Shown piece after piece: positions 1-8,328 of a stretch of 64,000 nucleotides of DNA (positions within the stretch are counted from its first letter, which is position 1; every line of letters begins with the position of its first letter). Under the pieces are notes generated by a model that was not told where the DNA came from, made no database searches, and was given only the letters and a program-made list of their open reading frames with translations. The stretch spans positions 1-64,000 of the forward strand of contig CAYREY010000013.1 in assembly GCA_964423405.1 (NCBI GenBank). The letters run 5' to 3'. The stretch comes from Bog-950 sp964423405 (GTDB lineage Bacteria > Bacteroidota > Bacteroidia > Chitinophagales > LD1). The translations under genes were made by a program, and so were the position numbers.

Positions 1-1
1 C

Positions 2-61
2 CTGCAATTTTTAGTGGTTTTGGGCGTCATTCTGTATGCCGGAATTTATTTCTATTTTTAA
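2..61 (+). CDS. C-terminal end of an upstream membrane protein (partial)
   Basis: An open frame enters from the left edge and stops at TAA 59-61, 20 bases before the next ATG. The visible 19 residues (LQFLVVLGVILYAGIYFYF) form one hydrophobic stretch, so this is most likely the last transmembrane helix of a membrane protein. The close spacing to the aldehyde dehydrogenase suggests co-transcription. Nothing more can be said about its function. Confidence 0.6.
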   Translation: MQFLVVLGVILYAGIYFYF

Positions 62-81
62 AGCTTATAAAACAAGGTAAC

Positions 82-1542
82 ATGGAAACAGCAACAGTAG
101 CCGCTGCAGCACCCAAAAACATTCCCATTAGCCCTAACACCAAACTAGAGGAGATACTGCGTATTTACGATGCCCAGCGCAAAAATGGCCAGAACCTGAA
201 AAACACTACGGCCAAAGAGCGTAAGGCGAAGCTTAAAAAGCTGCTGAACACCATTAACGAAATGCGCCCCGAGATTGAGAATGCCGTGTATGCCGACCTG
301 CGTAAACCAAAGGTAGAAACGGCGTATGCTGAAATATATAACTCGATAGCCGAGTGCAAATACGCTATTGCTAACCTGGACGACTGGATGGCCCCGCACG
401 AGGTAGATACGCCGCTGGTGTACATTGGTTCATCGTCGAAAATTGTGTACGAGCCAAAGGGTATGGCCTTGTTGCTTACCCCGTGGAACTACCCTTTTCA
501 AATGCCGGCACAGCACCTGGTAGCCGCCGTGGCTGCAGGCTGTTCGGTAATTATCAAGCCATCGGAGTTTACACCGGCCACCTCGGCACTGGTTAAAAAA
601 CTGATGGCAAAGGTGTTTCCGGAAAACGAAGTAGCCGTAATAGAGGGCGACCATACTATGTCGACCGAGTTGCTGAAACTGAAGTTTGACCACATCCACT
701 TTACCGGCTCGCCGGCTGTGGGCAAGGTGGTAATGCGCGCCGCTGCCGAGCACTTAACGTCGGTAACGCTGGAGCTGGGTGGTAAATCGCCGGTGATAGT
801 GGACGAAACGGCTAACATAGATGCTGCCGTTAAAAAAATTACCTGGGGCAAGCTGATTAACTGCGGCCAAACCTGTATAGCACCCGACTATGTGCTGGTG
901 CACGAAAGCAAGAAAGACGAGTTTGTTAGCAAACTGGTAGCCAACATTAAAAAGGTGTTTGGCGAAAACCCGCAGCAGAGCAACGATATAAGCCACATCA
1001 TTAACAACCGCCACTTTAACCGTATTAAAGGCATACTGAACGATGCTGTTAGCCGCGGTGCCAAAGTAGAACTGGGCGGGCAGCTAGATGAAAGCGATAA
1101 CTACATTGCGCCTACCATACTTACCAATGTAGACCTTAAGTCGCGCATAATGGAAGAAGAGATTTTTGGTCCGCTGTTGCCGGTTATCAGCTACAAAAAC
1201 GAGAGCGAGGTAGTAAGCCTGATTAACGGTAAAGAGAAACCGCTGGCGTTGTACATCTTCTCGGCCAAAGGCAGCAAGCAGGATTTCTGGCTAAACAATA
1301 CTACCGCCGGTGGTACCTGTATTAACGATAACCTGGTGCATATTTCGCAGCCAAACTTACCGTTTGGTGGCGTAAATAACTCGGGTATTGGTAAAAGTTT
1401 CGGTTACTTTGGTTTTAAAGAGTTTAGCAACGAGCGTGCGGTGCTTAAGGCCCTGCACAGCGGCAGCGTGGTAACACCACTGTGGCAGCCGTATGGTAAA
1501 CTGGCGCAAACCGTTACCGATTTTATGATTAAATATTTCTGA
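82..1542 (+). CDS. Aldehyde dehydrogenase family protein (class 3-like)
   Basis: 486 residues, a full-length NAD(P)+-dependent aldehyde dehydrogenase, which oxidises aldehydes to carboxylates in the cytoplasm. Visible hallmarks: the oxyanion Asn in TPWNYPF (about 133-139), the general base Glu231 in the LELGGKSP motif, the catalytic Cys265 in GQTCIAPDY, and the late motif LPFGGVNNSGIG. The CIAPDY context and short C-terminus resemble the ALDH3/AlkH group (fatty or aromatic aldehydes) rather than ALDH1/2. ATG 82 follows an A-rich stretch with AAGG. The substrate cannot be assigned from sequence; a role in lipid-aldehyde detoxification is only a family-level guess. Confidence 0.93.
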   Translation: METATVAAAAPKNIPISPNTKLEEILRIYDAQRKNGQNLKNTTAKERKAKLKKLLNTINEMRPEIENAVYADLRKPKVETAYAEIYNSIAECKYAIANLDDWMAPHEVDTPLVYIGSSSKIVYEPKGMALLLTPWNYPFQMPAQHLVAAVAAGCSVIIKPSEFTPATSALVKKLMAKVFPENEVAVIEGDHTMSTELLKLKFDHIHFTGSPAVGKVVMRAAAEHLTSVTLELGGKSPVIVDETANIDAAVKKITWGKLINCGQTCIAPDYVLVHESKKDEFVSKLVANIKKVFGENPQQSNDISHIINNRHFNRIKGILNDAVSRGAKVELGGQLDESDNYIAPTILTNVDLKSRIMEEEIFGPLLPVISYKNESEVVSLINGKEKPLALYIFSAKGSKQDFWLNNTTAGGTCINDNLVHISQPNLPFGGVNNSGIGKSFGYFGFKEFSNERAVLKALHSGSVVTPLWQPYGKLAQTVTDFMIKYF

Positions 1543-1582
1543 TGCCTGAAATTCCGCCACAGGCGGAGACTTAAAGGCAAAA

Positions 1583-1610
1583 CCCCTAAATCCCCTAAAG
1601 GGGACTTAAA
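1583..1610 (+). repeat. Dispersed palindromic repeat, CCCCTAAA...GGGGACTT family, copy 1
   Basis: The sequence reads CCCCTAAATCCCCTAAAGGG then GACTTAAA. Near-identical copies lie at 48671-48696 and 50995-51019. A related hairpin (TCCGCC...GGCGGAGACTT) sits just upstream at about 1552-1572, with another at 13596-13611. All are intergenic or at gene ends, and all are followed by GACTT and an A-rich tract. Confidence 0.8.
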
Positions 1611-1632
1611 ACCAAATACAAACCACAAGTAA

Positions 1633-2109
1633 ATGAAGAAAGGAATTTTGTTTTTTGCACTGGCACTGGTAGCTACCGGTATAGTTTTTATGAACGGCTG
1701 TAAGAAAGAACCTGCCGGCGAACCGCTGGAGCCGATATCGATAGTGCTGCCCGATTCGTCGATTACGTATTATTTCCCCAGCGACTCGGTGCCTATGCAG
1801 TTTAAGTTTACTACCGACAGGCCTATTAACTGGATACTGGGCAAATACGATATTGATACCAGCCGCAGCAATACTTACACAGCCACCTACCCCGATACAC
1901 TTTTCTTTCAGAAACTGGATACGCTTGACCCGCGTGTAAACCGTTACGATTACTCGGTTAGCTACTATGTACCCGATACTTTAAGGCCGTTTACGCATAT
2001 CCGTTTCCGCGTGTCGTTCGAGGCCGGTTCATCTACCTTTGTAACCGGACAGAACTACCCGGCCGGCAAGGTAAGCGCTACCAAAGAGTACCGTGTGGAT
2101 GTTCGTTAG
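1633..2109 (+). CDS. Hypothetical lipoprotein
   Basis: 158 residues with a lipoprotein signal: basic start MKKG, hydrophobic core, lipobox ending in NGC at about Cys23, then a KKEP linker. The mature part is rich in Tyr, Pro, Asp and Ser and looks beta-rich, with no motif I recognise. It is probably attached to the outer or inner membrane. It follows the aldehyde dehydrogenase with a dispersed repeat between them and ends before a strong bidirectional terminator. Function unknown. Confidence 0.8.
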   Translation: MKKGILFFALALVATGIVFMNGCKKEPAGEPLEPISIVLPDSSITYYFPSDSVPMQFKFTTDRPINWILGKYDIDTSRSNTYTATYPDTLFFQKLDTLDPRVNRYDYSVSYYVPDTLRPFTHIRFRVSFEAGSSTFVTGQNYPAGKVSATKEYRVDVR

Positions 2110-2166
2110 AATGCGAGGCAAAAGACATTAGAAGTTAGATAAGAGATACAAAAACTACAGGCAATA

Positions 2167-2219
2167 TATAACGCAAAAAAAGGCGGCCCCGCAGGTGCCG
2201 CCTTTTTTTGCGTTATATT
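2167..2219. terminator. Bidirectional Rho-independent terminator
   Basis: A long near-perfect inverted repeat. The GC core GGCGGC / GCCGCC is flanked by A7 on the left and T7 on the right, and the pairing continues outward through ACGC/GCGT and TATA. The symmetric A and T tracts suit termination of both the lipoprotein gene (plus strand) and crcB (minus strand), which converge here. Confidence 0.9.
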
Positions 2220-2229
2220 AAAAGTAAGT

Positions 2230-2598
2230 TCAGATGTTTTTGCCAAGAAAAAAGCCTGCTGCTATAGCCAGATAACACAACAACAGATTAGCAAAAATAT
2301 TGAGCAGCCCGCTCTTGTAATGGCCGGCGCTAAACAGCATAAAGGTTTCGTAGCTAAAGGTAGAGAAAGTAGAGAAGCCACCACAAAAGCCGGTGGCTAC
2401 AAGCAAGCGCAGGTGTTGGTTGCCTTCAGGCTTACCGGTTATGTAACCCAGCAACATACCCAATATAAAACTGCTGATAGTGTTTGATAGAAACGTGCTT
2501 ACAGGAAACGCACCGGGCACGTAAACAAAGTACCGGCCAAGCATATAGCGGACTATACTGCCGGTGCCTCCACCTATAAATACAAGAATATAATTCAT
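2230..2598 (-). CDS. crcB: Fluoride exporter CrcB/Fluc
   Basis: 122 residues, normal length for a Fluc subunit, with four hydrophobic helices. The Fluc hallmarks GGGTGSIVRY (residues 9-18) and GFCGGFSTFSTFS (about 71-83, with the phenylalanine-box residues) are clear. The family forms dual-topology dimers in the inner membrane that export fluoride. The start lies 1 bp after the stop of the upstream phosphosugar transferase gene, so it is the last gene of the polysaccharide operon. No fluoride riboswitch precedes it, so its expression appears tied to that operon. Confidence 0.94.
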   Translation of the reverse strand: MNYILVFIGGGTGSIVRYMLGRYFVYVPGAFPVSTFLSNTISSFILGMLLGYITGKPEGNQHLRLLVATGFCGGFSTFSTFSYETFMLFSAGHYKSGLLNIFANLLLCYLAIAAGFFLGKNI

Positions 2599-2599
2599 G

Positions 2600-3715
2600 C
2601 TATTTACCCTGTGCCTTTAGTTTGGCATCGTTGCGGCGCTTGCCTATGTTATACAGTACCTGAAACACACCAAATACAAAACCAAAGTAAGCAAAAGCAG
2701 CAAGTGTTACGGTCCAGTCCCACTCTATAATACGCACAATTAAAAACAACGACACCGGTAGCGATAACAGCGATACCGAAATAAGCGTAAGTGCTACCAG
2801 TTTATCGCTAAGCCCCAGATATACGAGGTGATGGGTAATATGATCTTTACCCCCTACAAACGGCGATTGCTTACGCATAAGCCGGCGTATGGTAACAGTA
2901 GTGGTATCAATAAGCGGCACTATAAAAAACAGCATGGGTATAACAAACTGTTTAAGCTGTATAAACTCGGTGCTGCCTTCATCGCGGTAGTTCCAGAAAA
3001 ACAGAATACTGGTAGATGCCAGAAACACGCCCAGAAACTGGCTGCCGGTATCGCCCATTATTATGCGCGATGGGTTCCAGTTAAAGTACAGAAAGCCGGT
3101 AAGCGCGCCCATTACACCAACCAGCATTACCAGGTAAAACGTACTTAGTACATGCCCGCTTATACCTACCACCGCAATAAGCCCTGCTATAATGCACATG
3201 CTGGTAGTAGTGGTTATAGCATCCATATTATCCAGCATGTTAATAGAGTTCATCAGGCCAATTACCCATACGGTAGTAATAGCAAAATCGAAGGCCGGGT
3301 TACCTGAAATTTTAATGTACACATCGGATATGATAAGAATAAAAGCACACGATAACTGAGCTATAAACTTAGCCAGTGGGTTAGTGTTGTAAGCATCATC
3401 GGCCAAGCCTAACAAAAAGCCCACGCACGATGAAGCAATAATACCTATCAGCCTTTTATCGAGCAGGTAATTACTCTCGCGCGGCAGCGTGCCTATAACC
3501 GAAATAGAAACCAGAAAAACAATAAAAAAAGAAATGCCGCCTATGGCAGGTTTTACATTAGCCGACCAGCGTATTTGCTGCACAGTATCGCTGTTGCGTA
3601 CACCCAGGTTAAACGAGAACTTTAAAAAAAGCCAGTTTATTAAAAACGAAAACAACACGCTGATTAAAAAAAACAGCGCTAAAAATGCAATAATATATTG
3701 TGGGTTATCGGCCAT
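2600..3715 (-). CDS. WecA/TagO/MraY-family undecaprenyl-phosphate sugar-phosphate transferase
   Basis: 371 residues and about ten hydrophobic helices. Family motifs: the Mg-binding pair Asp106-Asp107 (GLADDAYN), NSINMLDNMDA (about 155-165, the counterpart of NxxNxxDGIDG), NWNPSRIIMGDTGS (about 213-226), and the cytoplasmic histidine loop DHITHHL. The family transfers a sugar-1-phosphate from a UDP-sugar to undecaprenyl phosphate and so starts lipid-linked glycan assembly. Its position after the Wza/Wzc-like genes points to exopolysaccharide rather than peptidoglycan. The DNMDA variant of the usual DGIDG is atypical of E. coli WecA. Confidence 0.9.
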   Translation of the reverse strand: MADNPQYIIAFLALFFLISVLFSFLINWLFLKFSFNLGVRNSDTVQQIRWSANVKPAIGGISFFIVFLVSISVIGTLPRESNYLLDKRLIGIIASSCVGFLLGLADDAYNTNPLAKFIAQLSCAFILIISDVYIKISGNPAFDFAITTVWVIGLMNSINMLDNMDAITTTTSMCIIAGLIAVVGISGHVLSTFYLVMLVGVMGALTGFLYFNWNPSRIIMGDTGSQFLGVFLASTSILFFWNYRDEGSTEFIQLKQFVIPMLFFIVPLIDTTTVTIRRLMRKQSPFVGGKDHITHHLVYLGLSDKLVALTLISVSLLSLPVSLFLIVRIIEWDWTVTLAAFAYFGFVFGVFQVLYNIGKRRNDAKLKAQGK

Positions 3716-3730
3716 AGCATTTATACTTTA

Positions 3731-6217
3731 CTATTTGCCAAACAGCTTTTGCCAAAAACTTTTCTGTTTGGGTTTTGTATCGGTTGTGTAATAACCTTCG
3801 CCGTACTTTTTGCCATAGTAGCCATAGCCGTAACCATAGCCGTAACCATAGCCATAGCCGTAGCTGTAGCCATAATTATAACCATAGCTATACCCATAGC
3901 CCGAAGCACCGCGGCCATAATCATTTATTACTACCGACAGGTTACGTATTTTACTTTCGCTCATTATCTTATTTACGTTGCCCACAAAGCTACGGTTGGA
4001 GTATGCTGCACGAAAAACATAAATAGGATAGTCGGCAAGTTTTAATATTTCAAGCGCATCGGTTACCAGCCCTATAGGCGGGGTATCAATTATGATATAA
4101 TCGTACCGTTGCTTTAAGGTTTCAAGCAGCGTATTAAGATGTGGCAATAAAATAAGCTCGGAAGGATTTGGAGGAACCGGGCCTGCAATAATAAAATCAA
4201 GATTAGGCACTCCGGTTTCCATTATACATTCGTCTATTGTAGACTGCCCGCTGAGTATTGTACTTACACCACGATGTGCGTCTACATCAAATACTTTATC
4301 GAGCCTTGGCTTACGCATATCAAAGTCGAGGATTACCACTCTTTTATTTAGCAAGCTAAGTATGGCAGCAATATTGAGCGATACAAAGGTTTTGCCTTCG
4401 CCCGGTATGGTAGATGTAGTAGCTACAATCTTAGTACCCGGCGAACCTGATATAAACTGTAAGCCCGACCGCACAGCCCGGAAAGCCTCTGTAATAGTAG
4501 ATTTGGGGTCTTGTGTAACTACTATTTGCGAGCGTACCAGTTCTTCCTTGTATCTTGGTATAACCCCCAAAAGCGGAGCTTTTGATTTGCGTTCAACATC
4601 ATCGATAGAGATAATGGTATTTTGAAGCAGATAGCGGATAACAATAACCACCAGGCCCAATATAAGGCCCACCAACACACCGGCAAGCTTCACAAATGTT
4701 TCTTTAGGTGATATAGGGGTGCCGGCTACAGAGGCTTTTTGTAGTATTATATAGTCTGATACAATACCTGCACTGGCAATCATGTAGCTCGATTTCTCAT
4801 CGTAAAGATTCATTACAAAATCGTTCTTCATGGCCGCCATTTTATCAAGGCGGGCAAACTTGCGGTGTTTATCGGGTTCGTTAATAAGCTCAGCCATATA
4901 TCTGTTATAGGCTTCGGTAAGGCGGGTCTGGTGGGTACGCAAACGAATAATGGCATTGTCTATACCCTTGGCAAGACGAATTTTCTGCTCTTCAATATTT
5001 TTGTCGGCAAGCCGTACTTCAGGGTGTTCTGGAGTAACCTCTATCAATTTGCTGTTTCTGGAAACCTGTTCGGCATTTATATCCCCAATAGCCTCTGTAA
5101 AATTTATACTCTTATCGTGAAATGTGAACGAAGGAAATGTTGAATAATCATTTTCTTTCTGAGCCGCCTTTTTAAGCTCTACGAGCGATTTGATGTCATT
5201 AACTATATTGCGAATCTCTTCCTCATAACTCATAGATTTATCCATCAAAAGGTCAGTATAATTATCGCCCTTTTCAAGAAAATTCTCTTTTAGCTTCATT
5301 AAACGTATGGAGTCGGAGAACCGGTCAAAGGCATTACCAAATGTATCAATCTGCTGATCGAGGAACCTGAGAATATTTTCAAAACTTTCCCGCTTTCGTT
5401 CCAGGTCGTACACAATAAACTCGTCTGATATTTTCTGAATTACATCCCGTGCTCTTTCAGGATTACGATCTTTAAAAAGAAGCGAAATAGTTTGTGTAGC
5501 GGGGTCAATAGGCATTACCGCCAGTTTGTTCGTAATATCTGCCTCTACTTCGGCACGGGTAAGAAATTTGAAGTAATAGAGGCTATTGATGTCCTCTGGC
5601 GTTACAGAATGTTTGTAAGAAACCGAGATAGAAAAAAAGGGCGATGACAAAACCTTTCCGGTATCACTGGAATACTCATAGTCTTTACCGTTAATGGTAA
5701 ATGAAAGGTAATACTTCTTGCCGCTTAGTATTTTAAGGTAAACAGGTATGGTGTAAATAGATTCGTCTTTTACCTGCCCCTTAATAGTAAAAGGCGAAGA
5801 TGTGTATAGCTCAGTAAAAATAAATTTGGTTTTACCCTCTTTGTAGTATCCTATTTCTAATGGTAACTGGTCAATTACGCGGTCAAGCAGCAGTTTAGAG
5901 GTAAGTAACTGCATCTCCCGGCTTACCTCCGAAGGGTCGTGCTCAATTACCAGGTTTTGTACGCCCAAAAGCTGGGTAGTCTTCTCCGTTTTGAGCATCA
6001 GGGTTGTGGTAGACTCGTATATGCGTGGTGTATAGCGGAGGTATACCAACGATAGCACCACACAAGCAACCAGAATTAATATAACCCATATAATAGTTGA
6101 GTTGACAACGTATATCAGTAGCCCCAGGTTAAAATCTTCAACCGGGTTCATAAATGCCGACTGGTTGTCGTTTCCTGCGGCATTGTTTCCTGTATTACTG
6201 GTAGCGTTATTTTCCAC
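3731..6217 (-). CDS. Wzc-like polysaccharide co-polymerase / bacterial tyrosine autokinase
   Basis: 828 residues. The N-terminal Wzz domain has a TM helix at about 30-60, then a periplasmic coiled-coil region and a second TM near 515-540. The cytoplasmic BY-kinase domain has Walker A PGEGKT (about 605-610), Walker A' VILDFDMRKP (628-637) and Walker B YIIIDTPP (707-714). The C-terminal tail (about 773-810) is an almost pure Gly-Tyr repeat with 18 tyrosines, the autophosphorylation cluster. These proteins control chain length and export of capsule or exopolysaccharide together with a Wza-like partner, whose gene overlaps this start by 11 bp. The tail is far more regular than the scattered tyrosines of E. 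coli Wzc. Confidence 0.93.
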   Translation of the reverse strand: MENNATSNTGNNAAGNDNQSAFMNPVEDFNLGLLIYVVNSTIIWVILILVACVVLSLVYLRYTPRIYESTTTLMLKTEKTTQLLGVQNLVIEHDPSEVSREMQLLTSKLLLDRVIDQLPLEIGYYKEGKTKFIFTELYTSSPFTIKGQVKDESIYTIPVYLKILSGKKYYLSFTINGKDYEYSSDTGKVLSSPFFSISVSYKHSVTPEDINSLYYFKFLTRAEVEADITNKLAVMPIDPATQTISLLFKDRNPERARDVIQKISDEFIVYDLERKRESFENILRFLDQQIDTFGNAFDRFSDSIRLMKLKENFLEKGDNYTDLLMDKSMSYEEEIRNIVNDIKSLVELKKAAQKENDYSTFPSFTFHDKSINFTEAIGDINAEQVSRNSKLIEVTPEHPEVRLADKNIEEQKIRLAKGIDNAIIRLRTHQTRLTEAYNRYMAELINEPDKHRKFARLDKMAAMKNDFVMNLYDEKSSYMIASAGIVSDYIILQKASVAGTPISPKETFVKLAGVLVGLILGLVVIVIRYLLQNTIISIDDVERKSKAPLLGVIPRYKEELVRSQIVVTQDPKSTITEAFRAVRSGLQFISGSPGTKIVATTSTIPGEGKTFVSLNIAAILSLLNKRVVILDFDMRKPRLDKVFDVDAHRGVSTILSGQSTIDECIMETGVPNLDFIIAGPVPPNPSELILLPHLNTLLETLKQRYDYIIIDTPPIGLVTDALEILKLADYPIYVFRAAYSNRSFVGNVNKIMSESKIRNLSVVINDYGRGASGYGYSYGYNYGYSYGYGYGYGYGYGYGYYGKKYGEGYYTTDTKPKQKSFWQKLFGK

Positions 6218-6971
6218 TAAATGTTCTGATTAAAGCTATAGTTGTTAGAATAGTGCTGGTCCAGGCTAGTATCGGCGAGATTTCACGTAACGCATCCGAT
6301 ATAATCCTGCGTCGTGGTTCAATGTATATAATATCGTTCGATTGTACTATCAAATCGGCGTTACGCATACCTTCCAGAGAGGACAAATCAATTAATGTTA
6401 TTTGTGGGTTCTTAAGGTCGCCACGAATCACCTTAATCTTATACGCTTTAAGATCGTTACCTATACCTCCCGAACGGGCTATTACTTCAAAAAGATTTGT
6501 TGGAGATTCGTTCAGGCTAACAACAGCAGCCGATGATCCTTTAAATACAAATACCCTTCTGTTAGAAACAGTTAATATAACATAGGGGTCGACAAACAGA
6601 TTGGAGTATTTCTCCTCCAGAATACGTTCTAATTCCGACTCAGTATACCCGTTAACATAAAACTCCCCAATAATAGGTAGCTTGGCAAAGCCTTCGTTAT
6701 CTACCAAAAACAGTCCTCCTCCAGTACTGGCGCCCTGTCCGTTAAAATTGCGACTACCTAATATATCAATCAACCTAAAACCATCTCTGGAATAAACACT
6801 AAGCGTAAACTGATCGCCCTTTTGTATAACGTATTCATCTATCTGTTTCTGTGCTAACTCAAAATACTGATAATCTTTTTGTTTAAACATCATGTTAGGG
6901 TAAAACACTTTGCATGATGACATCAGTAGCAGCAATCCAAAAACTACTAAAAATTGTATGGGTCGTCTCAT
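6207..6971 (-). CDS. Wza-like polysaccharide export lipoprotein
   Basis: 254 residues. Lipoprotein signal with lipobox MSSC (Cys20), then a polysaccharide-export domain (YVIQKGDQFTLSVYSRDG...) and an SLBB-like segment (GEFYVNGYTESELERILEEKYS). A C-terminal hydrophobic helix (about 230-250) is expected to cross the outer membrane, as in Wza. The family forms the outer-membrane channel for exopolysaccharide. The 11-bp overlap with the tyrosine-kinase gene indicates translational coupling, which fits a Wza-Wzc pair. Confidence 0.92.
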   Translation of the reverse strand: MRRPIQFLVVFGLLLLMSSCKVFYPNMMFKQKDYQYFELAQKQIDEYVIQKGDQFTLSVYSRDGFRLIDILGSRNFNGQGASTGGGLFLVDNEGFAKLPIIGEFYVNGYTESELERILEEKYSNLFVDPYVILTVSNRRVFVFKGSSAAVVSLNESPTNLFEVIARSGGIGNDLKAYKIKVIRGDLKNPQITLIDLSSLEGMRNADLIVQSNDIIYIEPRRRIISDALREISPILAWTSTILTTIALIRTFSGK

Positions 6972-7017
6972 CTATTGGTTTAAGCTACAAACTTATTAAA
7001 AAAACACCACTATAAAT

Positions 7018-8232
7018 CTATAAAAGCGACCGGTAAAGGTTGCCCATGTCTTTACATAATCTTCTGTAACTGAACTGGTTTCGTACAAAATCGGCACCTT
7101 GATTAGCTAATGCCAAACGGGTTTCCGGTTCTTCTATCAGTTTAAGCAGGTTAGCAGCAAAGGCATTCTCATCGCCAACTGCCGAAAGCAGGGCTGTACG
7201 GCCTTTTACTACAATGTTTTCTATCCCCCCTACGTTGGTAGAAACAATCGGCTTGCACGAGGCCTGCGCTTCTATCAGGCTTACGGGGGTACCTTCGTTA
7301 TTACTGGTAAGCGCAATTATATCCATACCGGCATTCGACACATCAATATCTTTAATCCAGCTGGTAAAGGTTAGTATATTCTTTTCGCGCAGGTTGGCAT
7401 TATTAAATTTTAAACCCAGCTGAGCTGCCAGCAATTCAATATTAGCCCGCTCTTCGCCATCGCCAATAATAAATGCGCGTACCCTTTTAGTTGTTTTGCC
7501 CGCAACCATGCTTAGTGCCTTTAAAAACAGGCTATGGTTTTTAATAGGTACCAGGCGGCCCACAATACCTATAGCTATTTCATCCTCATCAAGGTTATAC
7601 GCTGCACGAAATTTAGCGCGTTTGCTTTCTTTATCGTTTTCAAACCGGCTCAGGTCAAAGCCCAGGGGCACTATTTCAAATTTATCGGCTGGGGCTATTT
7701 TATAGGTTTCGGTAAGCTCTTGTTTTTGTATTTCGCTAAGGGTAACAATTTTGGTAGTGCGTTTAGCCAGGTAGCGTTCTATTTCTAAAAACATACGCGT
7801 TTTAGCAGCGCCAAAATACGAGTGAAATACATGCCCGTGAAACGTATGCACAATGGCTTTTACCCCGCTGTGGCTGGCTGCCAGCCGGCCTACGGCACCT
7901 GCTTTAGCAGCATGGGTATGTACTATATCGGGTTTAAATTCTTCTATTAGTTTACGCAGTTTGTAATACGATTTGTAATCGCGGAAGGGGTGCAACTCGC
8001 GGTACATTTCGGGTATGTACACCGGGTGCAGGTCAAGGTTTTTTACAATAAACTCGCTGCTTTCTTCGGCCGCATCTTTCATGCCCGATACCAACAGGGT
8101 TTCAAACTCTGGTTCGAGATACTTGCTAAGATAGGCCGCATTGTAGGTGGGCCCACCTAAGTTTAACCGGTTTATAATACGTAATACCCTGGGCACAGTT
8201 TGGTTTTTATGCAATATAACATTGCCTTGCAC
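7018..8232 (-). CDS. Glycosyltransferase family 4 (GT-B fold)
   Basis: 404 residues. The N-terminal acceptor domain includes RIINRLNLGGPTYNA and the HTHAAKAGAVGRLAA segment. The C-terminal nucleotide-sugar domain has GRLVPIKNHSLFLKAL and the retaining GT4 EX7E region (NNEGTPVSLIEAQASCKPIV...VGGIENIV). It is cytoplasmic or membrane-peripheral and adds a sugar to the lipid-linked exopolysaccharide unit. The neighbours (Wza, Wzc, WecA-type) support that role. Sugar and linkage cannot be read from the sequence. Confidence 0.9.
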   Translation of the reverse strand: MQGNVILHKNQTVPRVLRIINRLNLGGPTYNAAYLSKYLEPEFETLLVSGMKDAAEESSEFIVKNLDLHPVYIPEMYRELHPFRDYKSYYKLRKLIEEFKPDIVHTHAAKAGAVGRLAASHSGVKAIVHTFHGHVFHSYFGAAKTRMFLEIERYLAKRTTKIVTLSEIQKQELTETYKIAPADKFEIVPLGFDLSRFENDKESKRAKFRAAYNLDEDEIAIGIVGRLVPIKNHSLFLKALSMVAGKTTKRVRAFIIGDGEERANIELLAAQLGLKFNNANLREKNILTFTSWIKDIDVSNAGMDIIALTSNNEGTPVSLIEAQASCKPIVSTNVGGIENIVVKGRTALLSAVGDENAFAANLLKLIEEPETRLALANQGADFVRNQFSYRRLCKDMGNLYRSLL

Positions 8233-8328
8233 GAATGAAATACAAACTACAATGTTTATAGTGTAATGGGTGGCGTATTTTTCAACTATACAGGCGGGGC
8301 TGTTTAATATACAGGATAACTATACTTA

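Noticed and set aside
2560..2640. A fluoride riboswitch ahead of crcB
   Set aside because: crcB starts 1 bp after the previous gene, leaving no room.
3721..4045. Plus-strand frames opposite the Gly-Tyr tail encoding Ala/Ile/Val-rich peptides
   Set aside because: They are by-products of the repetitive tyrosine codons on the minus strand; the kinase frame is unambiguous.
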